A stretch of DNA of 64,000 nucleotides, taken from contig NZ_FNEB01000005.1 of the NCBI RefSeq assembly GCF_900100005.1, positions 209,535-273,534 of the forward strand, in the 5' to 3' direction. Source of the DNA: Lutimaribacter saemankumensis. GTDB taxonomy: Bacteria > Pseudomonadota > Alphaproteobacteria > Rhodobacterales > Rhodobacteraceae. Positions 19,047 through 29,136 of the stretch are shown here, in pieces; within the stretch, counting starts at the first letter, position 1; the number at the start of each line of letters is the position of its first letter. The translations under genes were made by a program, and so were the position numbers. Under the pieces are notes generated by a model, which was given only the letters and a program-made list of their open reading frames with translations, was not told the origin of the DNA and searched no databases.

Positions 19047-20165
19047 TCAATCGCCCGTATTCGACGCGGTGCGCGCCGCGCCAAAGGCCGATCCGATCAG
19101 TTCCAATACCGTGCGGGCCGCCGTCACGGGTGACTCGGTCGCCAACACGGTGTCGCCCGGATGAATGTTGAACTTTCGCGCCGCGAACAACCCGCTTGCA
19201 TGGGTCAGGTCGAAGGTGAAAACCGTCTGCTCCATCTCCGGCCCGCTGCCATCCGTCCGCAGGGCCGAGGCGGGATAATCCCGCAGGATCAGAACGCCCC
19301 TTGGGTTCGCGCGTGCGTCGTTCAACCCCCCGATGATCGACAGCGCCTCCAACGCATTGACGGTTTCCGTTTCGAAGGGCACCAGCCGCTCGGACCCCGT
19401 CGCGCCAAGCGCGGTGAAATACCGGTCGTCCTCTTGTACGATCACCTGGTCGCCGCCGCGCAGGGCGATGTTGGCGCCACTGTCCGAGAACAGCTTTTGC
19501 GCGCGGATTTCATGCTCCTGCCCCGCACGGATCAGGCGAACGAGCGGGTTTTCCAGCGCTTCGGACACACCGCCCGCCTGCGCGATCAGCGACAGGATCG
19601 AACTGTTCCGATCCGGTAAGGGATAAGTTCCCGGGCGGGCCACACCCGCAACCATATCGACCGAGTTTCCCCTGCCGGGCGCGACCGTCACTTGGACCTG
19701 CGCCGAGGGAATGCTGGGTTCCAGCCGTTCCTGAATGCGCAGCCTGGCCTTGTCCGGCGACAGGCCGCTGACCGAAATCTCGTCGATATAGGGAACAAAG
19801 ATCGTGCCCGACGGGGAAACCTGGATACCTTCGAGCGCGACGGTTTTCTGCCCCGCAGTCGTCAGGAGCGAGTTTTCCTCGCTATCCCAGATCACGAGGT
19901 TCAGGCGGTCGCCGCTTTTGATGACGCTGCCTTGCGGGCCACGCCCGCCCTTGATCCAGCGATAGCTGCCCGACCAGCCGGTAGCCGGCCATCGCGCGAT
20001 TTCGCGGACGTTGTCTTGTGTGACCGGAACGACGGCGAATGTCGGCTTGTCGCTGCTGTGCTGTTTCAAGACCTCGCCGGTCAGCGCGGCACCTCGTGGC
20101 AAAGTGCATCCCCCCAAGGCGATGACCGCGACTGCCAGGAAGATCAGCTTAAAACCGTGTCGCAC
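19047..20165 (-). CDS. Polysaccharide export lipoprotein (OPX/Wza family)
   Basis: 372 residues. The N-terminus ends in the lipobox LGGC (Cys 20), so it is an outer-membrane lipoprotein. A poly-export domain (KSGDRLNLVIWDSEENSLLT) is followed by SLBB-type repeats (GVARPGTYPLPDRNSSILSL and later VNALEALSIIGGLNDARANP). OPX proteins form the outer channel for capsule or exopolysaccharide. No polymerase, flippase or co-polymerase is seen nearby, so partners must lie elsewhere. It is divergent from the epimerase gene. Confidence 0.9.
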   Translation of the reverse strand: MRHGFKLIFLAVAVIALGGCTLPRGAALTGEVLKQHSSDKPTFAVVPVTQDNVREIARWPATGWSGSYRWIKGGRGPQGSVIKSGDRLNLVIWDSEENSLLTTAGQKTVALEGIQVSPSGTIFVPYIDEISVSGLSPDKARLRIQERLEPSIPSAQVQVTVAPGRGNSVDMVAGVARPGTYPLPDRNSSILSLIAQAGGVSEALENPLVRLIRAGQEHEIRAQKLFSDSGANIALRGGDQVIVQEDDRYFTALGATGSERLVPFETETVNALEALSIIGGLNDARANPRGVLILRDYPASALRTDGSGPEMEQTVFTFDLTHASGLFAARKFNIHPGDTVLATESPVTAARTVLELIGSAFGAARTASNTGD

Positions 20166-20264
20166 CTGTACCCCCGGAACACCAACAGATCACCGCGGGC
20201 TTTCTACAACCAAAAGAAGATCATATACAGCAATAAATTCTCCTTTAAGACGAGTTCACAAAAA

Positions 20265-21107
20265 ATGCAGCCTACTGACTCGACCGATGCCGATCCTGTC
20301 GTTGTCCTTGGCGCCAATGGGCGGTTGGGGCAGGCTCTGCGCCGGACCTGGGCCACACGCCCGGATGTATTCTGGCAAAGCCGGATGGCCGGGGCCGACA
20401 TCCGCTGGGCACCGGGCGATCGCTGGCCCGGTCCGCCACGCGTTCGTGCGATCGTCGCGCTTTGGGGCGTCGTTCCGGGAAAAGGCGACCCGATGCAAAA
20501 TGTGCGGCTGGCCCTTGCCGCGATGGATCTGGGCGCGGCGCTTGGCGCGCAACGTGTCCTGCATTGTTCGTCGGCAGCGGTCTATTCGCCTGCGCCCGCG
20601 CCATGGCGCGAAACCCAATTCGCGCCCGCTTCGCCATACGGAAAATCCAAGCGAATGGCAGAACGGGCCGTCGCGGATTGGTGCGGCGAAAGGTGTGACG
20701 GCCCCGAATTCTGCATGATGCGTATCGGCAACGTCGCCGGGGCGGACAGCCTGTTTGACGCGCTGAACCGGGACAAACCCCTTCGCATTCACCGCTTTAG
20801 CGGCGGCGGCGGACCACTGCGCAGCTATATCGACCACGCGAGTTTTGCGCGGGTTGTCGATACCCTGCTGACCTGCCCGGTTTCCGCGCTGCCGGATATC
20901 GTGAACGTTGCGAATGGCGGCGTCATCGACATGGCCGACATAGCCAGGGCAGCGGGCCGCGATCCCGTCTGGAGCGCTGCCCCATCACCCGCCTTGGACC
21001 GGGTCGAGCTGGACCTGACCCGCCTGCGCCGGCTGGTCGATCCCGGCAAGACAAACCCCGCCAAGCTGCTGGCAGACGCTGCGGCACTTGCCCAGGTGAC
21101 GCAATGA
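20265..21107 (+). CDS. NAD-dependent epimerase/dehydratase family protein
   Basis: 280 residues, an extended short-chain dehydrogenase. It opens with the Rossmann motif VVVLGANGRLGQALR. The catalytic YGKSK (within SPYGKSKRMAERAV) and HCSSAAVYSP are typical of sugar-nucleotide epimerases and reductases. The substrate is not predictable. The stop overlaps the start of the phosphoglycosyltransferase gene (ATGA at 21104), so the two are coupled and likely act on the same glycan. Confidence 0.85.
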   Translation: MQPTDSTDADPVVVLGANGRLGQALRRTWATRPDVFWQSRMAGADIRWAPGDRWPGPPRVRAIVALWGVVPGKGDPMQNVRLALAAMDLGAALGAQRVLHCSSAAVYSPAPAPWRETQFAPASPYGKSKRMAERAVADWCGERCDGPEFCMMRIGNVAGADSLFDALNRDKPLRIHRFSGGGGPLRSYIDHASFARVVDTLLTCPVSALPDIVNVANGGVIDMADIARAAGRDPVWSAAPSPALDRVELDLTRLRRLVDPGKTNPAKLLADAAALAQVTQ

Positions 21108-21742
21108 TACCCGGAAAGCGCCTGTTCGACATCCTCCTTGCAATTTGCCTGTCGGTGCCGGTGGTGCCGATCATCGCATTGGTGGCGCTTGTCATCCTCC
21201 TGACGGATGGGCGGCCGGTGTTTTTCGTCTCCGAAAGGATGCGTACGCCCCGGCACCCCTTCATGCTGTTGAAGTTCCGCACGATGCATGTGGTTGAACG
21301 GGACGCAGGGGTGTCCGGTGGAGACAAGGCGCATCGCATCACACCTGTCGGGCACATTCTGCGGCGCCTGCGTGTCGATGAATTGCCGCAGCTTTGGAAC
21401 GTGCTCTGCGGTGATCTCAGCTTTGTCGGGCCGCGCCCACCATTGCGCCGGTATGTCGAGATGTGCCCCGAACTCTATTCCGAGGTTCTGAAACAGCGGC
21501 CCGGCATCACCGGCCTTGCGACGCTTGTCTATCACCGCACCGAGGAAAAGCTGCTTGCCGCCTGCCGAACGGCCGAGGAAACCGAAAACGTCTATGTCCG
21601 GCGGTGCGTGCCGCGCAAAGCCGAACTTGACCTGATCTATGCCCGCCGCAGAACCATGTGCCTCGACCTGCGCTTGATGGCAGCGACCCTGTTCCGCCGG
21701 TTTTCCCCCGGTCGCGCGGCCTGTCGTCAACCGTCGCCGTAA
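21104..21742 (+). CDS. Initiating sugar-phosphate transferase (PglC/WcaJ type)
   Basis: 212 residues, the short monotopic form. It moves a sugar-1-phosphate onto undecaprenyl phosphate to start glycan synthesis at the inner membrane. The N-terminal KRLFDILLAICLSVPVVPII re-entrant helix, the KFRTM motif, the catalytic VDELPQLWNVL (Asp-Glu dyad) and the SFVGPRPPLRR motif are diagnostic. Its 3' end overlaps the convergent galE by 16 bases. Confidence 0.93.
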   Translation: MIPGKRLFDILLAICLSVPVVPIIALVALVILLTDGRPVFFVSERMRTPRHPFMLLKFRTMHVVERDAGVSGGDKAHRITPVGHILRRLRVDELPQLWNVLCGDLSFVGPRPPLRRYVEMCPELYSEVLKQRPGITGLATLVYHRTEEKLLAACRTAEETENVYVRRCVPRKAELDLIYARRRTMCLDLRLMAATLFRRFSPGRAACRQPSP

Positions 21743-22743
21743 CCGTTGGGATTTTGCGACTGCCACGCCCAGGTGCTGGCGCACATATCGTCAAGGCTGT
21801 GTTGTGCCACCCATCCCAGCACGGCGTTGGCGCGTGACGGATCGGCAAGGGATTTTGCGATGTCTCCGGGGCGGCGGTCGGTGATTTCATAGGGAATGTT
21901 CTGGCCCGATACGCGGGAAAACGCCTCGACCATGTCCAGAACGGAATACCCCTGCCCCGTTCCGATATTGAAAACTTCGGCTCCCTCATGCCCCGCCGCA
22001 TGATCGAGCGCCGCGATATGCGCCCGCGCCAGATCGACGACATGGATGTAATCCCGAACACCGGTGCCATCCGGTGTGTCGTAATCGTTGCCGAACACCG
22101 ACAGCGCCTTGCGCCGTCCGACGGCGACCTGGGCGACGAACGGCATCAGGTTGTTGGGGATGTCCCTCGGGTCTTCCCCGATGCGTCCCGACGGATGCGC
22201 ACCGACAGGGTTGAAATAGCGCAGCAGCGTGACCGCGCTGCCGGGCGTGGCCCTCTGCCAGTCGCGCAGGATTTCTTCGGCGAAATGTTTGGTCCGGCCA
22301 TAGACATTCGTCGGCTGGCAGGGATGCGCCTCGTCGAATGGCAGATACACCGGTTCGCCATAAACAGTGGCCGAGGACGAGAACACGATCTGCCGGCAAT
22401 CTGCAGCGTCCATCGCTTGCAAAAGAGACACTGTTCCACCGTTATTCACGTCGAAATACCGCAATGGCTGCTCTTCGGCTTCGCCGACCGCCTTGAGGCC
22501 CGCGAAATGGATGACCGCGTCGGGGCGAAAATCCTGCAATATCCCGGTCATCGCCGCCGTATCGCGGACATCGGCCTTGTGAAAGGTCATGTCGCGGTTG
22601 GTCAGTTCGTGGATACGGTCAAGAACCCTGGGCGAGGAGTTGTCGAAATTGTCGACAACGCACAGTTCATGCCCCCGGGCCAGAAGCTCGATGATCGTGT
22701 GCGACCCGATATAGCCCGCACCCCCTGTTACCAATACCCGCAT
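21727..22743 (-). CDS. galE: UDP-glucose 4-epimerase
   Basis: 338 residues from MRVLVTGGAGYIGSHT, the NAD-binding motif. It interconverts UDP-glucose and UDP-galactose. Further marks are VVDNFDNSSP, the SSSATVYGEP catalytic serine region, the NVYGRTKHFAEEIL YxxxK motif, and LRYFNPVGAHPSGRIGEDP. Its product probably feeds the neighbouring glycan genes. An upstream frame to 22860 lacks conserved sequence. Confidence 0.95.
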   Translation of the reverse strand: MRVLVTGGAGYIGSHTIIELLARGHELCVVDNFDNSSPRVLDRIHELTNRDMTFHKADVRDTAAMTGILQDFRPDAVIHFAGLKAVGEAEEQPLRYFDVNNGGTVSLLQAMDAADCRQIVFSSSATVYGEPVYLPFDEAHPCQPTNVYGRTKHFAEEILRDWQRATPGSAVTLLRYFNPVGAHPSGRIGEDPRDIPNNLMPFVAQVAVGRRKALSVFGNDYDTPDGTGVRDYIHVVDLARAHIAALDHAAGHEGAEVFNIGTGQGYSVLDMVEAFSRVSGQNIPYEITDRRPGDIAKSLADPSRANAVLGWVAQHSLDDMCASTWAWQSQNPNGYGDG

Positions 22744-22801
22744 CGCAGTCACCTCGGTCTTACTGGCAGCGTGATAGCGGCAATCCGGTAATCGGCCAAC
22801 A

Positions 22802-25800
22802 TCAATCTGCCGCGGGCTCTTTCGCGGACGGGTCGGAAAGATACCGCGCGACCGCCGCATCTGTCAGGGCATCCGGCACGGTCATCAGTGTGCCATGGTG
22901 CGTCCAAAGCACGGCGGTTTCGATGCGGTGGTGCGGATAGATCTGGCGCAGCGCATGGGCGTATGCGCCCAGTTGCCGCAAGATGCCTTCGGGGATGGTC
23001 TGCGCGTCATCGGGGATCGTTGCATTTGTCTTGAAGTCAACGGCAAGCACCCGGTCGGCGTCGATCACCAGCCGGTCGACGATCCCGCTCAGGCGCCGGT
23101 CCTGGCCAAGCATGGCGCTCAGCGCGACTTCGGCAAGCGTATCCGGCGAAAAGATATGCGACAGGCCGGGGTCGGACAGGTTGCGCAAAGCTTCGTCATA
23201 AACCGCGCGGAATTCGTCCGATTCCGCGCGGTCCGGCCCGTTTGACAGGATCTGACGCGCCACAGCCTCCCATTCCCTTTCGGGGTGCGTTGGCAAATGT
23301 TCCAGCAGGGCGTGCACCTGGCGGCCGTGACGTTTGGCGGCGTCTTCATCCTGCCCTTCCGAGCCGGGCAGCGCCTTGGCCCCGCCCAGGTCTGACGGGC
23401 TGACAAGCTTGACCCGGTCGGCCGGTGCCGGGGCATCGCGCAGGAACACCTCCCGCAGGATGGCCTGGGGTCCGGGCGCGCTGGTTTCAACGGTTTGAGC
23501 GGGCGATGACCAATCACCCTCTTCCAGCCGTTTGCCCGCGCCAAAGCCGAAATCGTGATCGGCCTGCGCGCAATGTGCCATTCCCGCGGAAATCTTTTCG
23601 TACCAGCTTTCACCATCCTTGCCCAAGTCGCCCGCCGCGCCGACGATCAGCCATTTTTCGGCGCGTGTCATTGCGACATACAAAAGCCTGTCACGCTCGG
23701 CCTTTTGCGCGTCGATCAGGGCCTCGCGCATACCGGAAGCGGAGCGCGGCATGGCGGCTTTGGATACCGACCAGAACGCCCTGTCCTGATGTACCAGGAA
23801 CGTGTCGCGCAATTGCACATCGCGTTTTGCGGTGTCGGGCAAGATAACGATCGGCGCCTCGAGCCCCTTCGCGCCATGCACCGTCATTACGCGGATGCGA
23901 TCCCCGGCATTGTCCATCTGGCGCTTGATTTCCAGCTCGTCGGTTTCCATCCATTGCAGAAACCCCGCCAGGGACGGAACGGCATTTCGTTCATAGGCCA
24001 GCGCCTGCGACAGAAAGGCATTGATGCCGTCCTCGGCCTCGGCGCCCAGTCGCGCCAACAGCCGGCGCCGCCCGTCGTGGCGCGTCAGGATTCGTTCGAT
24101 CAGGTCGTAGGGCCGCAAGAAATCTGTCTGCCCCAGCAGGTCGTCCAGAATGGCGACGGTTTCGGGAAACTCTGCCCGGCGCGCGCGCAGCGCCTGCCAC
24201 AGGTACTTGCCGCCGCGCCCGTGGGCGAGATTGAACAGCGCCTGTTCGGTCCAACCGAACAGCGGCGATTTCAAAGCGATAGCAAGCGACAGATCATCTT
24301 CGGTCAGGTCGAGGAACGACATCAGCGCGGCAAGGTCGCGCACCGCCAGTTCCGCCCCGACTTTCAGCCGGTCGGCGCCCGCGATGGGCAGGCCCATCTC
24401 CTTGCAGGCGCGGATGATTTCGGCAAACAGGGCAGAGCGGCGCTGCACCAGGATCAGGAAATCCCCGGGGCGCACCGGCCGCATACGGTAGTCGCCGGAG
24501 TTTCCGATCTCTTCGGGAATCGTGGTTCCGTCATGGATCATCCGGTGGATTTCAGCGGCGATCCGTCGGGCCATCTGCTTGGTGTGGTGATCCTCGGACA
24601 GCAGGTCGACGGGATCGTGCCAATCGCTTTCCTCGGCCTTTGTCACCGGATCTATCACCGGCCAGATATCCACGCGCCCCGGCATCCTGTCCTTGAACGC
24701 CCGGTGACGGTTATCCAGCGGAAAGCCTGAATTGTCGCGCCCGGCAAAGGTTTCGTCGACCAGCCGCAGGATCGGACCGGCCGACCGAAAGGAATATTCC
24801 AGCGACGACCGCACCAGCCCCTTGCCGGAATTTTCCAGCCGTTTGCGAAACTCGTTCTGCATCCGGTCGAATTCGCGCGGATCGGCACCCTGGAACGAGT
24901 AGATCGATTGCTTTTTGTCCCCCACGACAAAGATCGTACGGTCGACATCCTGCCGGGCGCCCTCGCCTGCCGTGAACTCTTGCGCCAGTAATTCGATCAC
25001 GCGCCACTGGTCCGGGCTGGTGTCCTGCGCCTCGTCCACAAGGATGTGGTCGATCCCGCCATCCAGCCGATACAGAACCCACGCAGCCACGCCGGGATCC
25101 GTCAAGAGATCGCGCGCCTTCAGGATCAGGTCATCGAAATCCAGCCAGCCCAACGCCTGCTTGCGCGCGGCGTAGCGCGGCAGAAACGCGGCGGCGAAGT
25201 TGTAAAGGGCGGTCGTCTTGTCCAGCAGATCCATCGCAAGGCGCAAGTCGCGCGCATCCTCGACCCGCCGCATCCAGTCTTCGATCCTGGGCATGACGCC
25301 CGTGATTGCCTTGGCGGTCCCTTTCGTCGGAAAAGAGCCTATCTTGGCTGAAAACGGCTCTTTTGCTTGTGCGCCGGTCAGAAATACGCCTTCGAGAACC
25401 GGCAAAGCGGACAAGTCGAAAGCCCCGATGTTGCGCAACTTGACGGCGGCCTTCTGGTCGTTTGACGAACCCGCCTCAAGCGCCGGAAGCAGGGTCGCCA
25501 TCAAATCCGCTTCGTCCCCCAGGAAAACCCGCGCCACAAGGTCAGCGGCGCGGAATCCCGCCGGAAGGCCCAGTTCACTGGCAATGTCATCGCGTGACCG
25601 CGGATCACTGAACACCCCGCGATTGCCGACGATGGCCCCGGTCACATCCTCGAAATCCTGGTCGGTCAGGTGCAGCGCGAGCGCCTGAACCGCGCGCGCG
25701 TCGGCGCTTTCGGCCATGTCCTGCACAATCTCAGCCCGCAGCAGCGCGGCGGCGCGGTCCTCCATCTCGGAAAAGCCGGGGCTGACCTCGGCCTCGAGCG

Positions 25801-26203
25801 GAAAGCGCCGCAGAATCGCCGCGCAGAAGGAATGGATCGTCTGGATCTTGAGCCCGCCCGGCGTTTCGATCGCGCGGGCAAACAGCGTACGCGCCCGCGC
25901 CAGTGTTCTGTCGTCGAACGGGCCTTGCTGCCCCAGATCGTTCAGGCGGGCGCGCAAGTCGTCATCCGGCATCATCGCCCAGTCGCCCAGCCGGTCGAAC
26001 AGGCGGTTCTGCATCTCGCTGGCCGCCGCCTTGGTATAGGTGAGGCACAGGATGCGCTGCGGTTCCGCGCCTTCCAGCAAAAGCCGTGCGACCCGGTCGG
26101 TCAGCACCCGCGTCTTGCCCGATCCGGCATTCGCGGCCAGCCAGGTCGAATTTCCGGGATCGGCCGCGCGCACCTGTGCTTCGGTTGCGTCGTCGCGCAT
26201 CAT
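22802..26203 (-). CDS. addA: Double-strand break repair helicase-nuclease AddA
   Basis: 1133 residues. AddA is the UvrD-like helicase subunit with a C-terminal RecB-type nuclease; with AddB it resects DNA ends for RecA. Walker A is NAGSGKTRVLTDRVARLL, motif II is ILVDEAQDTSPDQW, and later helicase motifs include VMTVHGAKGLEAPIVILPD and YVAMTRAEKWLIVG. The nuclease domain near the C-terminus shows IVDRLVIDADRVLAVDFKTNA. ATG at 26203 overlaps the addB stop by ATGA. Confidence 0.96.
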   Translation of the reverse strand: MMRDDATEAQVRAADPGNSTWLAANAGSGKTRVLTDRVARLLLEGAEPQRILCLTYTKAAASEMQNRLFDRLGDWAMMPDDDLRARLNDLGQQGPFDDRTLARARTLFARAIETPGGLKIQTIHSFCAAILRRFPLEAEVSPGFSEMEDRAAALLRAEIVQDMAESADARAVQALALHLTDQDFEDVTGAIVGNRGVFSDPRSRDDIASELGLPAGFRAADLVARVFLGDEADLMATLLPALEAGSSNDQKAAVKLRNIGAFDLSALPVLEGVFLTGAQAKEPFSAKIGSFPTKGTAKAITGVMPRIEDWMRRVEDARDLRLAMDLLDKTTALYNFAAAFLPRYAARKQALGWLDFDDLILKARDLLTDPGVAAWVLYRLDGGIDHILVDEAQDTSPDQWRVIELLAQEFTAGEGARQDVDRTIFVVGDKKQSIYSFQGADPREFDRMQNEFRKRLENSGKGLVRSSLEYSFRSAGPILRLVDETFAGRDNSGFPLDNRHRAFKDRMPGRVDIWPVIDPVTKAEESDWHDPVDLLSEDHHTKQMARRIAAEIHRMIHDGTTIPEEIGNSGDYRMRPVRPGDFLILVQRRSALFAEIIRACKEMGLPIAGADRLKVGAELAVRDLAALMSFLDLTEDDLSLAIALKSPLFGWTEQALFNLAHGRGGKYLWQALRARRAEFPETVAILDDLLGQTDFLRPYDLIERILTRHDGRRRLLARLGAEAEDGINAFLSQALAYERNAVPSLAGFLQWMETDELEIKRQMDNAGDRIRVMTVHGAKGLEAPIVILPDTAKRDVQLRDTFLVHQDRAFWSVSKAAMPRSASGMREALIDAQKAERDRLLYVAMTRAEKWLIVGAAGDLGKDGESWYEKISAGMAHCAQADHDFGFGAGKRLEEGDWSSPAQTVETSAPGPQAILREVFLRDAPAPADRVKLVSPSDLGGAKALPGSEGQDEDAAKRHGRQVHALLEHLPTHPEREWEAVARQILSNGPDRAESDEFRAVYDEALRNLSDPGLSHIFSPDTLAEVALSAMLGQDRRLSGIVDRLVIDADRVLAVDFKTNATIPDDAQTIPEGILRQLGAYAHALRQIYPHHRIETAVLWTHHGTLMTVPDALTDAAVARYLSDPSAKEPAAD

Positions 26204-29136
26204 TCCAGATCCTCCGGCACGGGGTCTTGGGTCGTGTCCCACTCACCGAAACGCGATAGCTGGTCGTAATCGGTGGGGTCGTCCTCTTTGAACAGGGCGC
26301 GCCGCGCCGTGAACCCCTGCCCTGCGTCCAGATAAGCCGAAACCAGCTTTGCGAATTCGGCCCAAACCTTTTCGGGCGGGTGGTCGTCCAGCGGGGCGTC
26401 GACCTCTTCCGGGGTGCTGCCCAGCCCGATGAAAACCGCGCGCGCCACATCCGCCGGATCAAGCCCCTCGAACGCGCCTTCGGAAGCCATCGCCGCCTCA
26501 AGCAGCAGTTGCTTGTCGAAACTGGTCTGCTGGCTGGTGCTGGGCGGTTTGCCGGTCTTGTAATCGTAGATGTGCAACCGCCCCTCGGCGTCCCGGTCGA
26601 TCCGGTCCGCCTTGGCCTTGAGCGTGAAAACCGGGTTTGTCATTTCGTGCTTGCCGCTGATTTCGAACCCGGCCGGTTTGGCGCGGCGCAACCTTTCGGC
26701 TTCGGTGGCAACGAACCAGTCTGCGACCCTTTCCAACCGGGCAAGCCACAAGGCGCGCATTTCGGGCCAGGGCACCATTTCGGCCAGAATAGTCTCTGCT
26801 TTGTCCATCAGGGTTGCTGCCGACAAATCTTCGCCATCGTGCGTCACGGCCGTCAGGAACCGCTCCAGCACATCATGCGTCACGATCCCGCGCAGCAAGG
26901 CATCGGGTGCCCGCATGAGCGGATCGAGCGGGCGCAATTTCAGCACATGCTTGGCGTAGATCGCGTAAGGATCGCGAACCAGGTGCTTGATCTCGGTAAC
27001 CGACAAGGCGCGTGGACGGGCTGCAACCGGCGGCCGCGGCGATGGGCGCATGACAGGTGCGACCGGGGCGACGCGTTCCAAGGCGGCGATCTGTGCCATC
27101 CAGTCCTGCCCCCGGGCGCGCGCATCGTCCAATGCCTGCCTGCCGCCTTGATCCGGCAGACCGTGCGACAGGTTCAGCAGACGGTTCAGCCAGCGCGACG
27201 GAACGGTCTGCGCATCGTCGGACCGGACCGCGCGGGTCAGCCAGACCTCGGGCGCGGCGATTGCCTGTTGGAAATCATGCGCGGACAGTCCGATCCGCCG
27301 CTCGGGCAGCAAAAGACCTGCGTCATGCCGCATCTGGCGGTTCAGCCAAGGGTCGGGCGCGGGCATTTCGGGCCATGTGCCTTCGTTCAGGCCACCAAGA
27401 ATTAGAAGATCGGCGCCCTGCACGCGGGCTTCGAGCGTCCCCCAGATCAGGATGTCGGGATGCGGGGCATCGCGGTCGCGCACTTCATGGCGGGACAGGA
27501 TCGCGTTGAACAGCGATGCGTAATCCGTGGGTCCGATCGGCCCGCCCGCGTCAGCCTCTTTTCGCAGCTCCGCCACGGTTTCCTGCGCCTTGCGCCCGGC
27601 CTTTTCCTTCCAGAGCGCGCCGCTGCCAACGCCAACCGGGCCTTGCGCGATGCGTTCGGCCAGTTCGATATGCCTGGCAAGCTGGTCCGACAGGGGCAGC
27701 GCCTGCGCATCGCTGCGGTTCAGAAGACAGGATGCCGCCCATTCCGCCCACTCGCTTGCGCCGTCTTCGTCGATTTTCAGGGCCCAGGCCTGCAGGGTTT
27801 CGGCTGTGGGATGCGGCACGCCCTTGCGCCGCAAGTGCAGTTCCAGTTCACGGGTCCAGCGCAGGTGCGGACCGCGGTCGTTTCCGCTGTGCGTCAGCGG
27901 ATGCTTTAGCAGCGTTACCAGCATCTCTGCGTCGGACTTCAGGTGAAACAGGGCCGCAACATGCCGCAGGAAACGGCCAGGTGGCGACAGTTGCAGCGGG
28001 GTGCCCGCGCTGTCGTCTGGCAGAATGCCCCAGCGGTCCAAGGCTGCCGTGACCTGGCGGGTCAGCATGCGGTCCGGTGTGATCAACGCGGCAGTCCGCC
28101 CGGTTTCCGCCGCTTCACGCAGGCGCAGGGCGATGGCCAGCGCCTCTTCGCGCTGGGAGGGGGCTTCGATCAGGGTGATGCCCTCGAATGCGGGGGCCAG
28201 ATCGCCCAGCTTTGGTCCCTCTGCCAGCCAGCAATCGGTGACAGGGGCGGGACGCAACGCAAGCGACACCAGGCGGTTCCGCGCGCCGTTGGGCGCGGTG
28301 GCGTCTGTCCAGCGCCGGATGTCGCCGGGGCCAATCCCAAACGTTTTCATCAGCGCCCGAAACCGGAACTGCGGATGATCCTCACCCGTCAGCGCCTCGT
28401 CCAGATCGGACCAGGCCTCTTTGGGCATGTCAAAGTCGTATCCGGGCAGAACGATCGCCCCTTGCGGCAGTCGGGCGACTGCCTGCATCAGCATCATCGT
28501 CGTTCCACGCGACCCCGTGGAGCCGGCGATGATCACCGGGTCGGCGGGTGGATTTTCGTCCCAAACCTTGCCCAAAGCGCTCACAACCATGCGCTGGCGC
28601 GTTTCGCTGTCAGGGGCTTCGTCCGCGCGGTCGAAATAGTGCTGTACGATCTGCAGGAATTTGAGGGACCGCGCCCAATGTGCCGAATGGTTGCTGACAT
28701 CCAGCTTGTAAAGCGTGTCGGGTGACACGCCTTCGCCGTGCATTTCATCCATAAGCGCGGCCAGAGAATCCGACAGGTCATAAAGCGCGGATCGCGGGGC
28801 TAGGCTGCGCTCGCGCTCGAGCAGGCCGGCGACAAGTTGCGTGATCTCAAGTCGGCGGCGCAGGGGCGGGACGGCGGCCGGAATTCCGGGCAGAACGCGC
28901 GCTTCGGACAGGTCGGTCAGCAGCTCGATCCGAGGCAGCAGCCGTGTGGGCCCTTCGGCGAACAATTCATGGATTCGGCGTTCCATCCGGCGCGTGTTGA
29001 CGATCAGCCGGACACGGGCCAGCGCCTCGGGCGGTTGATCGGCATAGGCCTCGGTCAGGCGCTGCACCAGCGCTGCGGGAAAATCGACGCCGGGCGGCAG
29101 CCCGAAAACCCGTGGCTTGTCGGACGGATCAAACAT
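26200..29136 (-). CDS. addB: Double-strand break repair protein AddB
   Basis: 978 residues. This is the alphaproteobacterial AddB, an inactivated helicase-like subunit with a second nuclease domain. Late in the protein KADRIDRDAEGRLHIYDYKTGKPP is the nuclease motif. Earlier, DLLILGGLNEGTWP and WLTRAVRSDDAQTVPSRWL are family marks. The ATG at 29136 overlaps the murU stop by 8 bases; a GTG at 29142 is possible. It is part of the run tsaE-amgK-murU-addB-addA. Confidence 0.95.
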   Translation of the reverse strand: MFDPSDKPRVFGLPPGVDFPAALVQRLTEAYADQPPEALARVRLIVNTRRMERRIHELFAEGPTRLLPRIELLTDLSEARVLPGIPAAVPPLRRRLEITQLVAGLLERERSLAPRSALYDLSDSLAALMDEMHGEGVSPDTLYKLDVSNHSAHWARSLKFLQIVQHYFDRADEAPDSETRQRMVVSALGKVWDENPPADPVIIAGSTGSRGTTMMLMQAVARLPQGAIVLPGYDFDMPKEAWSDLDEALTGEDHPQFRFRALMKTFGIGPGDIRRWTDATAPNGARNRLVSLALRPAPVTDCWLAEGPKLGDLAPAFEGITLIEAPSQREEALAIALRLREAAETGRTAALITPDRMLTRQVTAALDRWGILPDDSAGTPLQLSPPGRFLRHVAALFHLKSDAEMLVTLLKHPLTHSGNDRGPHLRWTRELELHLRRKGVPHPTAETLQAWALKIDEDGASEWAEWAASCLLNRSDAQALPLSDQLARHIELAERIAQGPVGVGSGALWKEKAGRKAQETVAELRKEADAGGPIGPTDYASLFNAILSRHEVRDRDAPHPDILIWGTLEARVQGADLLILGGLNEGTWPEMPAPDPWLNRQMRHDAGLLLPERRIGLSAHDFQQAIAAPEVWLTRAVRSDDAQTVPSRWLNRLLNLSHGLPDQGGRQALDDARARGQDWMAQIAALERVAPVAPVMRPSPRPPVAARPRALSVTEIKHLVRDPYAIYAKHVLKLRPLDPLMRAPDALLRGIVTHDVLERFLTAVTHDGEDLSAATLMDKAETILAEMVPWPEMRALWLARLERVADWFVATEAERLRRAKPAGFEISGKHEMTNPVFTLKAKADRIDRDAEGRLHIYDYKTGKPPSTSQQTSFDKQLLLEAAMASEGAFEGLDPADVARAVFIGLGSTPEEVDAPLDDHPPEKVWAEFAKLVSAYLDAGQGFTARRALFKEDDPTDYDQLSRFGEWDTTQDPVPEDLE

